NCBI GenBank assembly: GCA_012719545.1 | Contig: JAAYAD010000101.1 | Span: 31,169-95,168 of the forward strand | Reading direction: 5' to 3' | Origin: Clostridiaceae bacterium | GTDB lineage: Bacteria; Bacillota; Clostridia; DSM-8532 | DNA: 64,000 nt | Shown: positions 26,701-38,172 of the stretch, in pieces | Position numbering within the stretch: the stretch's first letter is position 1 | Layout: the number at the start of each line of letters is the position of its first letter | Translations under genes and position numbers: made by a program | The notes under the pieces: model-generated | Databases searched by the model: none | What the model was told of the DNA's origin: nothing | The model's input: only the letters and a program-made list of their open reading frames with translations

Positions 26701-27891
26701 ATGATTAATATAAGTGAAGAGCTTTCTAATTTTCAGCCCATTGATATTGAGAGCGTTGAGCAGAAAATAGGCTCCATACCCGAGGACATGAAAAATGCCA
26801 TAGAATTATACAACAAGGCATTGGATGAAATCAGCAACAATAATGAGGATATTGCTATAATCGCTCTTAAAAAGGCAATATCAATCTATCCGGCTTTTTA
26901 TGAAGCAATGAATCTTATGGGGATCTGCTATGTCTCTATTGGAGATGAAGACAGTGCCCGGGCAATGTTTAAGAAGGTCATTGATATGGATGACAACAGT
27001 GTCAGGGCATCACGTTACCTTGCCAGTCTTGACGGAAATGTAAGTCCGGAGGGTGTAACAAAATCCTCCAGAAGAAAGAATCAGCCTTCCGGATTTTCAA
27101 CACTTGCGTCCTGGCTTGCAAGCGGCCTTTCACCTGAACGAAGCAAACCCTATTTTATAAAGTACATAATTGGATTTGTGGCAGGTATTCTGGCAATGTG
27201 CCTGTTATGGATTTTTATACCCGACCATAGTCCGATTATTATTGATGTTAAATCAGCTCTCGGAAAATCTTCCAAAGAGCAGCAGGTAATTGACCAGCTG
27301 ACCAAAGAAAACAGGGATCTCAACAATCGCCTTACAGAGGCCCTGCAGGCTCTTGAAACAGCAAAACAGACAGAGAAGAACCTCCAGGACCAGATGGAAC
27401 AGTATATTGTATGGGCTGACACTTTGAGAAATCTTCAGGACTTGGCTGCTGCTGGAAAGTATAAGGATGTTGTAACTGCAGTGGAGAGCTTTGAAGGCGA
27501 GCCGCCCAAGAAAATTAAGGATGAGATAAATAACCTTTATAATCAGGTTAAATCAAAGGCTATAAAGCAGTTCTATGACTCGGCCAGAAACATATACAAC
27601 TCCAACGCAAAGGCACAGGATGTTGAAGTGTACAAAAAGGCGGCGGATGAATACCGGATGGCAATAAAGCTCATTGAGGAGCTCAATGAAAATCCTGCTT
27701 ACATAACCGAAGTATATTATTACGGAGGAAAGGCTATTGCCCTGTCCCAGTATCCAAGCAAGCAGGAAGCAGAGGCTGAGGCAGTACGCTGCTTTGATGA
27801 GGTTATAAGAATTGCTCCCGGCTCAAAGCTTGCTTCCTATGCCAGAGCCAGAATAAATCAGATAGAAGCAGGAGAAACCATTAAGCACTAA
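26701..27891 (+). CDS. TPR-containing membrane protein with coiled coil
   Basis: Function not recognised. 396 aa: an N-terminal TPR-like helical region (about 30-115, with ALKKAISIYPAFYEAMNLMG), a Ser/Arg-rich link, one membrane helix (about 152-175), then a coiled coil (about 190-245, rich in Gln/Glu/Leu) and a second helical repeat region to the end. The topology puts TPR domains on both sides of the membrane, so a scaffold role is plausible but unproven. GGAGG lies 9 bases before the ATG. Its stop is 4 bases from the stop of the convergent neighbour. Confidence 0.8.
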   Translation: MINISEELSNFQPIDIESVEQKIGSIPEDMKNAIELYNKALDEISNNNEDIAIIALKKAISIYPAFYEAMNLMGICYVSIGDEDSARAMFKKVIDMDDNSVRASRYLASLDGNVSPEGVTKSSRRKNQPSGFSTLASWLASGLSPERSKPYFIKYIIGFVAGILAMCLLWIFIPDHSPIIIDVKSALGKSSKEQQVIDQLTKENRDLNNRLTEALQALETAKQTEKNLQDQMEQYIVWADTLRNLQDLAAAGKYKDVVTAVESFEGEPPKKIKDEINNLYNQVKSKAIKQFYDSARNIYNSNAKAQDVEVYKKAADEYRMAIKLIEELNENPAYITEVYYYGGKAIALSQYPSKQEAEAEAVRCFDEVIRIAPGSKLASYARARINQIEAGETIKH

Positions 27892-27895
27892 TAGC

Positions 27896-30475
27896 CTAAA
27901 GGCTTTCTCCTTCTATGCAGACCGTCTTTTCCGAGGCGGTATCGGATAGAAGCAGCAAATTCATGGAACTTGTATCATATACCTTTACGATATCAAAAAT
28001 GCTCTTTTCATCAGGGAGCATTTTTTTTATAAGTTCATGGCATTTACTAAGTAGCTCCGGCCTGTATATTACATCTTCCTGGTTTTCAAAAATTGCGGCA
28101 TAGAAGATGCCTGTTTCAACTAAGTCCTGGAAAAAGTGGCTTCCGTAGGACAATTCAGGCATATATCCCGCACCTTCGTAAGAGACCTCGCAAATGGCTT
28201 TTATATTGCTTATTTCCGCAAATTTAACCGGAACTCCCAATTCGGGGGATGAAGTTCCCCAGCGCCCCGGGCCAATCAGAAGGATATTTTTATCCTGTTT
28301 TTTTAACAGGCTTGTAATTTTGCCTATGGCTCGGGCTGTCTGATACTTAATATTCATGGGACATAAGTAATAGGCTTTTGGTTCAACCAATATAACAGTA
28401 TCAATGGGCTGGTATATGGAACCACCCATGGTGGAGCCTGAAACAGAGAATAAGAGCTTCTCTTTAGGACATTGGGGAATCTTGACTTTAAAGCCAAGTC
28501 CCCTTACCTGAAGGGGTCTGCACTGAAGAAGGTTAAATGCAAATTGCCCGCTTTCGTCAAGGTTAATGGTAAATTCTATATCCACAGGATAGCTGTAATT
28601 TTCCTGTATGGTATTAAGCAAATCCTTAATGTAGCTTATTATTTCTTTATTATTTATTATGCCCTCGCATCTGGAATAAAGGACTTCCCCTTTAATGCCA
28701 AGCTCTTTCATGCGTTTTTCCGCTTCCAGGTCATGCTCAATCATAATGTTTTTATACCAGTCAGGAAGCATGGCTGACAGCTTATCAAGGGGAAGGGTCA
28801 TGAATGCGTTTTCCGAAAGGTTTAAAACGTCCGCAAAACGCTGGGAAAATCTTATTTTATCATTACCTGATAATGGCGTTAAGTGGGGCTTATCCAATGA
28901 TATCGAACGGGGATAATCGGAATCGGAGCGGTCAACGGCACGGGTTCCAAGACCCATTACCATGCGTATAAAGCCCGCTTTAGGGTCAATTTCCTTATTC
29001 CACACATAGGAGTTATATGAATAGCCAACACCTGCGGCGCAGGGCATAAAAATCCTGTCAAAGCGCGAACCTGAAACCCTCTGGACAAGAATGGCCATTT
29101 GCTCGTCATTGTTGTCGAGGCCTCTCTCTTTTCGGTATATAAGGGCTGATTCGTCCATTGAACTTGCATAGACCCGGCGAATGGCATTCTCAAAAGCCTC
29201 GAGCCTTTCGTCAGGGTTTCCTGCGTTAACGCAGAAAATAGACTCATATTTTCCGGCGAAGGCATTGCCAAAGCTGTCCTCTAAAAGACTACTGGATCTT
29301 ACAATGATGGGATTCTGCCCGAAATACTCAAGCATGCGCCTGAACTGCTCTCTTATGCTATCCGGGAAGGAGCCTTTAAGAATTCTTGCCTTAAGCTCCC
29401 TTGCCGCGCTGAAATAGCCCTCGGCAGTCCTTTGCTTTATGCGTATCTTCCACCATCCGTTTTGAACAAGATAGGTATAAAATACGTCGGAACCGATATA
29501 GAAGGAGTCGTGGGGTTCTAAGTGCCTGTACAGGTCAGGTCTTGAATTCTCCAGAATTTTTCTTGCAAGGAGCATTCCGGTGGCTTTTCCGCCAATGCTT
29601 CCTGAGCCTATCATTCTTTGTTTTATATGAAGAAAATCCTGCAATGTAAAATTCTTTTGCACAAGGTCGGTAAGCCTTTGCTCTTTACCCATGAGCATTT
29701 TGCAAAGCTTTTTTAAAGTATCGCTTTTTAAAACCCCGGATTCCTGATCCTGTTTTGCTTTTATGAAAAACCTGTCCCAATTGTCAAGAGCCTGGTCGCT
29801 GTGGACAACGCCCTGGCTTGCCACAAGGGCATAAAACCTGCTTGCGCTTATTCCGTCAGTCAGAGGCAGGAAAAGCCCCTGCATGCTGTCAAACTTGTGG
29901 GGGAGAAACATTGTCTGGGAATAGCGCTGCCAAGCCTTGATAGGATGAACATATAATTCGTCGCCGCTTCTGTAAACATCTATAAGAAGCTGGGTTGTCT
30001 CACGAATTCTGGCGATGGTTTCATAGGAATGGCGGTTTCGCAAAATGCCGAAATAGGCAACGGTATTCATTTCAAAAAGGTAGGGGCATGTGACCCTGAA
30101 GAAATTGCCCATCATAAGGTCAGACGCCCATGCGGACTGAAGCTCTGACAGAAAGTCAAATACATAATAAGCGCCGCGGCCTTCCCGGGTTATGATTTCA
30201 TGAACCTTAACTGTGAAGTTTTCAAAGCCCGAATCGGCGTCAAGATGGTATATTTTTAAGCCGTCCTGCTCATAAAGCAGGGGCTGGTGTTCCGCAAAGC
30301 GCATATATATGATATTTCTTTTTTCCTCGATGGCCTGTTTTACAAAGGCCTCAACAAAAAATGCATAGTCTGATATGTCAGAAAGCTGGAATACAACATT
30401 GTCTCCCAGACGTATGGAATCAAGAATCTTATCCAATCCTGATATGCCTGAAGAAATCCTGTCGAAAGAGGCCAT
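27896..30475 (-). CDS. KaiC-like/PEP-pyruvate-binding (ATP-grasp) fusion protein
   Basis: An 859-aa protein. Residues 1-190 resemble a RecA/KaiC domain (SSGISGLDKILDSIRLGDNV) but the Walker A Gly-Lys-Thr is missing (GDNVVFQLSD). Residues about 290-700 resemble the N-terminal nucleotide-binding domain of PEP synthase/PPDK: GSIGGKATGMLLARKIL and VRSSSLLEDSFGNAFAGKYE. The phosphohistidine swivel motif (TSHAA) and the PEP-binding barrel are absent, so it is not a complete dikinase. GGAG precedes the ATG. Role unknown; perhaps a sensor or phosphotransfer protein (inference). Downstream of PPi-PFK on the same strand, but with a terminator between. Confidence 0.75.
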   Translation of the reverse strand: MASFDRISSGISGLDKILDSIRLGDNVVFQLSDISDYAFFVEAFVKQAIEEKRNIIYMRFAEHQPLLYEQDGLKIYHLDADSGFENFTVKVHEIITREGRGAYYVFDFLSELQSAWASDLMMGNFFRVTCPYLFEMNTVAYFGILRNRHSYETIARIRETTQLLIDVYRSGDELYVHPIKAWQRYSQTMFLPHKFDSMQGLFLPLTDGISASRFYALVASQGVVHSDQALDNWDRFFIKAKQDQESGVLKSDTLKKLCKMLMGKEQRLTDLVQKNFTLQDFLHIKQRMIGSGSIGGKATGMLLARKILENSRPDLYRHLEPHDSFYIGSDVFYTYLVQNGWWKIRIKQRTAEGYFSAARELKARILKGSFPDSIREQFRRMLEYFGQNPIIVRSSSLLEDSFGNAFAGKYESIFCVNAGNPDERLEAFENAIRRVYASSMDESALIYRKERGLDNNDEQMAILVQRVSGSRFDRIFMPCAAGVGYSYNSYVWNKEIDPKAGFIRMVMGLGTRAVDRSDSDYPRSISLDKPHLTPLSGNDKIRFSQRFADVLNLSENAFMTLPLDKLSAMLPDWYKNIMIEHDLEAEKRMKELGIKGEVLYSRCEGIINNKEIISYIKDLLNTIQENYSYPVDIEFTINLDESGQFAFNLLQCRPLQVRGLGFKVKIPQCPKEKLLFSVSGSTMGGSIYQPIDTVILVEPKAYYLCPMNIKYQTARAIGKITSLLKKQDKNILLIGPGRWGTSSPELGVPVKFAEISNIKAICEVSYEGAGYMPELSYGSHFFQDLVETGIFYAAIFENQEDVIYRPELLSKCHELIKKMLPDEKSIFDIVKVYDTSSMNLLLLSDTASEKTVCIEGESL

Positions 30476-30569
30476 AGTTCCAGCTCCTTAAAATAAGTGA
30501 TAATTTATTCTAGCATACTTAAGGGTTATTTATCCATTCAGATGAAAAAGCCGTTTTATCCTGTTTATT

Positions 30570-30604
30570 AAAAAATACCTCCCTGAAAATAAATCAGGGA
30601 GGTA
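30570..30604 (-). terminator. Terminator after pfp
   Basis: TACCTCCCTGA and TCAGGGAGGTA are perfect 11-bp complements; on the minus strand T6 follows. Confidence 0.85.
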
Positions 30605-30662
30605 AGGCAAAGTTTATTTATTGGGCCATTAGCCTGGATCTCATTATAATTTAAAGAGAGTA

Positions 30663-31916
30663 TTACTTTGTAGCAAGAACCTTCTTAAGCTTAGCAAAGC
30701 GAGGCAGTCCATCCTCAATGGGAGGTCTGGATTCGCCTTCAATAAGAGGCAGAGCGTAATCAATGAAGCTCTGAGTCAGGCCGGTACCGTCCTCGGTAAT
30801 CCATTCGCGAGGAATCTTCTTTTCTGTGTTTGCAACCTCAGAAAGGTTAACAAGCACATATTCGCAATGGTATTTGCCGTCTTTTTCAGTTCTCTTGTAT
30901 GCAACCATGTGGTCGGTAACACCTTCAACAGCAAACTGAACAGCCTTCTGACCAGCTGTGAAAGCTTCCTCAACGTCGGTAGCGGAAGCGCAGTGAGCTG
31001 CACATCTCTGAAGGAGTGAGAACTCAATGGCGCGAGCCTTGCACTTAAGTTCTTTCTTAAGAACATTTGCAAGAACCTGTGCGGTTCCGCCCAGCTGAGC
31101 ATGTCCGAAGGAATCCTTTTCTTTTGCAAGGTCGGAGCCGTACTCGGAAATATATTTGCCGTCCTTGTCCTTAACGCCTTCGGATACGGCAACGATTAAT
31201 TTACCGTTGTTCTTCTCGTATACTCTCTTGCAGTCTGCAATGAACTTGTCCATATCAAATACGATTTCAGGCAGGTAGATAAGGTCAGGACCTGCACCCT
31301 TGTATGAAGCAAGAGCGGTAGCTGCTGTGAGCCATCCTGCATTTCTTCCCATTACTTCAAGAACGCAAACCATAGGAGTATCATAAACGCGTGCGTCATG
31401 ATAAACTTCCATGGTAGCTGTTGCTACGTACTTAGCAGCGCTTCCGTAGCCAGGGCAGTGGTCGGTAGCGTAAAGATCGTTGTCAATGGTCTTGGGAACG
31501 CCGATAACGCGGCATTCATAACCAGCCTTCTGCATAAACTTGCTTACCTTGTTGCAGGTATCCATGGAGTCGTTACCGCCGTTGTAGAAGAAATATCTGA
31601 TGTCATATTTCTTGAATACTTCCAGGAGTCTGTTGTAGTCTGTAGGATCCTTGTCGGGATCTGCCAGCTTGTAGCGAACAGAACCCAGAGCGGATGAAGG
31701 AGTGGTTTTTAAGAGTTCAAGCTCTTTTGGGTCTTCCTGAGACATATCGTAGAATTTTTCTTCGAGAATACCGCGAATACCGTTTGCTGCGCCGAAAACC
31801 TTCGGAATACAGTCGGTCTTGAGAGCTTCGGTGATAACACCGGCTGCACTTGCGTTAATAACAGAAGTGGGGCCGCCGGACTGACCGAAAATAGCGTTGC
31901 CAACTAATTTTGCCAT
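30663..31916 (-). CDS. pfp: PPi-dependent (or PPi-type) 6-phosphofructokinase
   Basis: Glycolytic phosphorylation of fructose 6-phosphate, with pyrophosphate as likely donor, hence reversible. 417 aa, larger than the 320-aa bacterial ATP enzyme. Motifs: FGQSGGPTSVINAS at the N-terminus, NGGNDSMDT where ATP-PFK has GGDGS, catalytic PKTIDND, and MGRNAGWLTA. The Asn-Asp after the double Gly matches the PPi class, not the ATP class. ATG 31916 has GGAGG 9 bases upstream; the longer TTG start is unlikely. Many cellulolytic clostridia run glycolysis on this enzyme. Confidence 0.93.
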   Translation of the reverse strand: MAKLVGNAIFGQSGGPTSVINASAAGVITEALKTDCIPKVFGAANGIRGILEEKFYDMSQEDPKELELLKTTPSSALGSVRYKLADPDKDPTDYNRLLEVFKKYDIRYFFYNGGNDSMDTCNKVSKFMQKAGYECRVIGVPKTIDNDLYATDHCPGYGSAAKYVATATMEVYHDARVYDTPMVCVLEVMGRNAGWLTAATALASYKGAGPDLIYLPEIVFDMDKFIADCKRVYEKNNGKLIVAVSEGVKDKDGKYISEYGSDLAKEKDSFGHAQLGGTAQVLANVLKKELKCKARAIEFSLLQRCAAHCASATDVEEAFTAGQKAVQFAVEGVTDHMVAYKRTEKDGKYHCEYVLVNLSEVANTEKKIPREWITEDGTGLTQSFIDYALPLIEGESRPPIEDGLPRFAKLKKVLATK

Positions 31917-31994
31917 GTTGTTTGCCTCCAATCAAAATATATTATAGTTTTACTGTTAACGCATTGCTGAAATAATTAGCAGTAGGAGTTTGTG

Positions 31995-32016
31995 TATTAT
32001 TTAACAGCAAATAATA
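31995..32016. promoter_or_regulatory. Palindrome upstream of pfp (possible operator)
   Basis: TATTATTT-N6-AAATAATA, 8-bp perfect arms, 79 bp upstream of the pfp start. No known regulator could be assigned. Confidence 0.35.
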
Positions 32017-32144
32017 TATCATAAAGCTCTATGTCGTGCAATGAAGAAAATAGATACATATTGAAAACCTTAATATTTATATTTTATAGATTATCCCATA
32101 TGGGTATTTTAATTGATGGATGGAGTTTCCTGATATGCTTATTA

Positions 32145-32173
32145 TTGATAATACATAAACAATCTATTATAAT
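32145..32173 (+). promoter_or_regulatory. Probable promoter of the anchored protein gene at 32214
   Basis: TTGATA (32145-32150), 17-base spacer, TATAAT (32168-32173), 41 bases before the ATG. Confidence 0.65.
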
Positions 32174-32213
32174 ATAATATAGTAGCAGAAATATTTGGCA
32201 GTGAGGTGAAAGT

Positions 32214-32771
32214 ATGAATAAAAAGTTTTATGCATTTATCCCAGTTATTTTACTCGTTCTTGTATTTATAGGCTGCGTCATTTTCAATAATTCAGCATCA
32301 CAGCATCAAAAGGCTGCTTCTGATTTCTTAAAGGAGTATTACAGTGCGGATGATTACAAGATTCTTGATGAAATAAAAACAGTAACAGACATTGAAAGGT
32401 TAAATGCCATATCTGAATCACTTTATCAGGAGAAATACAGGGAAACTCTGACCAAAGAAGCTTATGAACGTTTGGCTGCCAACAGGGATATTTTTGAGCC
32501 CGAAGAGATAGTAAAGGATTTTGGATGTACATTGGAATTTGAAAATGCTGAAATTAAAAAACATGCAGAGACTGTGAAGGGAAATCCGGTTTACTCTTAC
32601 AATGCCCGCATAAAGGCGACTCTTCCCAATAATGAAATCAAGGAATTCATAGAAACAGGCACAATAGAACTTGTCAGGGATGAGGACAATAAATGGAAGG
32701 TAAGCCGTCTTAATATTGCTAACAGAAGAAATCTATATAAAAGCATTGAAAAAATCATATCAGATTCATGA
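32214..32771 (+). CDS. Secreted or membrane-anchored protein of unknown function
   Basis: Not recognised. 185 aa with an N-terminal hydrophobic segment (residues 6-26) that ends FIGC-V; the Cys could be a weak lipobox or the segment a plain anchor. The rest is a charged extracytoplasmic domain of about 150 aa with an alternating helix then strand pattern (EETGTIELV-type ending), similar in style to NTF2-like or DUF lipoproteins. GTGAGGTG precedes the ATG. It is a single-gene unit with its own promoter and terminator. Confidence 0.7.
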   Translation: MNKKFYAFIPVILLVLVFIGCVIFNNSASQHQKAASDFLKEYYSADDYKILDEIKTVTDIERLNAISESLYQEKYRETLTKEAYERLAANRDIFEPEEIVKDFGCTLEFENAEIKKHAETVKGNPVYSYNARIKATLPNNEIKEFIETGTIELVRDEDNKWKVSRLNIANRRNLYKSIEKIISDS

Positions 32772-32813
32772 ACATAATTATTAAGTCGTTGTTTAATAAT
32801 AAAAGTAGATAAA

Positions 32814-32848
32814 AAAGTAATCCAATTATGATTTGGATTACTTTTTTT
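32814..32848 (+). terminator. Terminator after the anchored protein gene
   Basis: AAAGTAATCCAA and TTGGATTACTTT form a 12-bp stem, followed by a T7 run. Confidence 0.85.
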
Positions 32849-32975
32849 ATGGCATAATAAGACATATTGTATCTTTACGTTAGAATGAGACAGGCAATTA
32901 AATAATGTTTTTAATTAGGAAATGGCTGGGAGCGAAATAATATGGTTTTCTCTCATATTTTTTTGATATCATTAC

Positions 32976-33003
32976 TTGTGTGGTCATTAAAATATGATAT
33001 AAT
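32976..33003 (+). promoter_or_regulatory. Probable promoter of nifJ
   Basis: TTGTGT (32976-32981), 16-base spacer, TATAAT (32998-33003). It leaves a 100-base leader in which I see no clear riboswitch. Confidence 0.55.
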
Positions 33004-33085
33004 AGTTTCTGGAATGTCAGTTATTTAACGTTTAGGACCCATTTGATATGTATACAAAGTACATATAGCATTTAATGTCGTATAA

Positions 33086-36637
<3,552 letters not shown>

Positions 36638-36677
36638 AGAAAAGTCTGTAATTAAATAAAGTAATTATAGATAAAAT

Positions 36678-36730
36678 AAAGGAACGGTTTTCAACCTGAG
36701 GGAGGCTTGAAACCGTTCCTTTTCTTTTTT
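36678..36730 (+). terminator. Terminator after nifJ
   Basis: GGAACGGTTTTCAA and TTGAAACCGTTCC form a long stem (13-14 bp), followed by TTTTCTTTTTT. Confidence 0.9.
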
Positions 36731-36805
36731 AATACCTTAACTGAAAACAGTAGAGGTGGTAAATAAATCAGAATCAAAGCTGAATATTGTATTTGAAATT
36801 TAATA

Positions 36806-36839
36806 AACGTGGCATTTCTTTTTTCAGAAATGCCACGTT
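36806..36839 (-). terminator. Terminator after the DtxR-family gene
   Basis: AACGTGGCATTTCT and AGAAATGCCACGTT are perfect 14-bp complements; the minus-strand read continues into TTATTAAATT. Confidence 0.7.
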
Positions 36840-36853
36840 GTATTAAAGAGAGC

Positions 36854-37249
36854 TTACAAATCAGTATCCAATATTTCTTCATTGCTTATTTTTTTGTAGT
36901 TTTCACATATTTTATTGAAGGTTTCTTCGCTTATATAATGTTCTATTTTGCAGGCATCTTCCTTTGCTGTTTCTTCACTGACTCCCAGTGCCATAAGGTA
37001 CCGGGTAAGCAGCTTATGACGATGGTAAGTACGCTCAGCTATTGCTAATCCTGTTTCTGTAAGGGTAATATGTCCGGAGTCATCTATGACAATATACCCG
37101 TTTTCACGAAACTGTTTCATAGCGTTGCTGATGCTGGGCTTGCTGAATCCCATTTCATTTGCAATGTCAATGGAACGAACATTGCCGTTCCTCCGAAGCA
37201 AAATGAGGATAGTTTCAAGGTAATTTTCAGCCGACTCCTGAATTTTCAT
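36854..37249 (-). CDS. DtxR/MntR-family metal-dependent repressor
   Basis: 131 aa. N-terminal winged helix with IDIANEMGFSKPSISNAMKQ as recognition region, then a dimerisation/metal domain containing ETGLAIAERTYHRHKLL and KIEHYIS. The His and Glu ligands of the family are partly visible. Placed divergently next to feoAAB, whose control region carries three palindromic boxes, it is the likely Fe(II)-responsive repressor of that locus (inference from position). No C-terminal SH3-like domain is present, so it is of the short MntR-like type. Confidence 0.88.
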   Translation of the reverse strand: MKIQESAENYLETILILLRRNGNVRSIDIANEMGFSKPSISNAMKQFRENGYIVIDDSGHITLTETGLAIAERTYHRHKLLTRYLMALGVSEETAKEDACKIEHYISEETFNKICENYKKISNEEILDTDL

Positions 37250-37493
37250 GTCTTCACCTCCGGACTGTATGGCAAAATCTTAACAGAAAGCGGCTATTTT
37301 TTCAAGCTGATGAATTGCATATTTCCATAATTTAGAAGATTCTCCGCCTATGGGACTTAGGTGAGATTTACTTGCATAATCAGCCCATCACTGAATATTA
37401 TTTATTCTTGCAAGGGGTATATCTTAAGTGTTTGGGGGTGTTTGATTCTTCAAACAGGTTGTTTAATATTTCACAAATTTTTGCTACGTAATA

Positions 37494-37522
37494 TTGACAG
37501 GCATTTTTGACGGTGGTAAAAT
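37494..37522 (+). promoter_or_regulatory. Promoter of the feoA-feoA operon
   Basis: Consensus TTGACA (37494-37499), 17-base spacer, TAAAAT (37517-37522). Two regulator boxes lie directly downstream, from about +7. Confidence 0.75.
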
Positions 37523-37535
37523 AAAGAAGCATAGA

Positions 37536-37551
37536 GTTAGGTGAAACTAAC
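37536..37551 (+). promoter_or_regulatory. feo regulator box 1 (GTTAG-N6-CTAAC)
   Basis: GTTAGGTGAAACTAAC, 14 bases after the -10 box, where a bound repressor would block initiation or clearance. Confidence 0.7.
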
Positions 37552-37570
37552 TCTTTAATTAAGAATAGTA

Positions 37571-37586
37571 GTTAGCTTAAACTAAC
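37571..37586 (+). promoter_or_regulatory. feo regulator box 2 (GTTAG-N6-CTAAC)
   Basis: GTTAGCTTAAACTAAC, centred 35 bp from box 1 and ending 17 bases before the feoA ATG. Confidence 0.7.
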
Positions 37587-37603
37587 CGACAGGAGGGAAC
37601 GTT

Positions 37604-37813
37604 ATGCCTCTTACCATGGCAAAAACGGGAGAACCCAATCTTATAAAGAAAATCACCGGCAAGGATGAAACACGCCGTTTTTTAGAGAGTCTCGGATTCG
37701 TAGTAGGAGAACAGGTTACTGTTATGTCTGAAATAGCCGGCAATGTAATTTGCCGCATTAAAGATACTCGTATTGCTCTTGATAAAAGCATGGCAAACAG
37801 GATTATTGTTTAA
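37604..37813 (+). CDS. feoA: FeoA-domain ferrous iron transport protein (first copy)
   Basis: Small SH3-like cytoplasmic protein, 69 aa, that assists FeoB. Family shape: an N-terminal strand, then RRFLESLGFVVGEQVTVMSEI and a C-terminal IALDKSMANRIIV, as in FeoA. AGGAGGG lies 7 bases before the ATG. First gene of the feo operon; a second, distinct FeoA follows after 15 bases. Confidence 0.9.
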   Translation: MPLTMAKTGEPNLIKKITGKDETRRFLESLGFVVGEQVTVMSEIAGNVICRIKDTRIALDKSMANRIIV

Positions 37814-37828
37814 GGAGAGATTTAATAA

Positions 37829-38050
37829 ATGAGGACACTCAGAGCCGTAAACTGCGGTGAAACAGTGAAGGTTGTGAAGCTTCACGGAGAAGGTGCTGTT
37901 AAGCGCAGAATAATGGACATGGGAATAACCAAGGGAACAGAGATTTATGTCAGAAAAGTGGCACCTTTGGGAGACCCTATTGAGGTTAACGTAAGAAATT
38001 ACGAACTTACCATCCGCAAAGACGATGCGCAAATGATTGAAGTAGAGTAG
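37829..38050 (+). CDS. feoA: FeoA-domain ferrous iron transport protein (second copy)
   Basis: 73 aa. Contains the classic FeoA segment KRRIMDMGITKGTEIYVRK and GDPIEVNVRNYELTIRKDDA. It diverges from the first copy, so the two may form a hetero-pair rather than being a recent duplication. GGAGAG precedes the ATG. A third regulator box lies between it and feoB. Confidence 0.92.
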   Translation: MRTLRAVNCGETVKVVKLHGEGAVKRRIMDMGITKGTEIYVRKVAPLGDPIEVNVRNYELTIRKDDAQMIEVE

Positions 38051-38092
38051 TACAAATAATGCCTTTTATAAGGCTATTATTATTGTCTGTCA

Positions 38093-38108
38093 GTTAGTTA
38101 AGACTAAC
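38093..38108 (+). promoter_or_regulatory. feo regulator box 3 (GTTAG-N6-CTAAC)
   Basis: GTTAGTTAAGACTAAC, 65 bases before feoB. It implies a second control point, possibly an internal promoter that I cannot clearly define. Confidence 0.6.
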
Positions 38109-38172
38109 TAAATCCATAAAGAAATATCAAAAATCTAGAGATATACATATAAATCTGGGAGGAAAAAATAGC

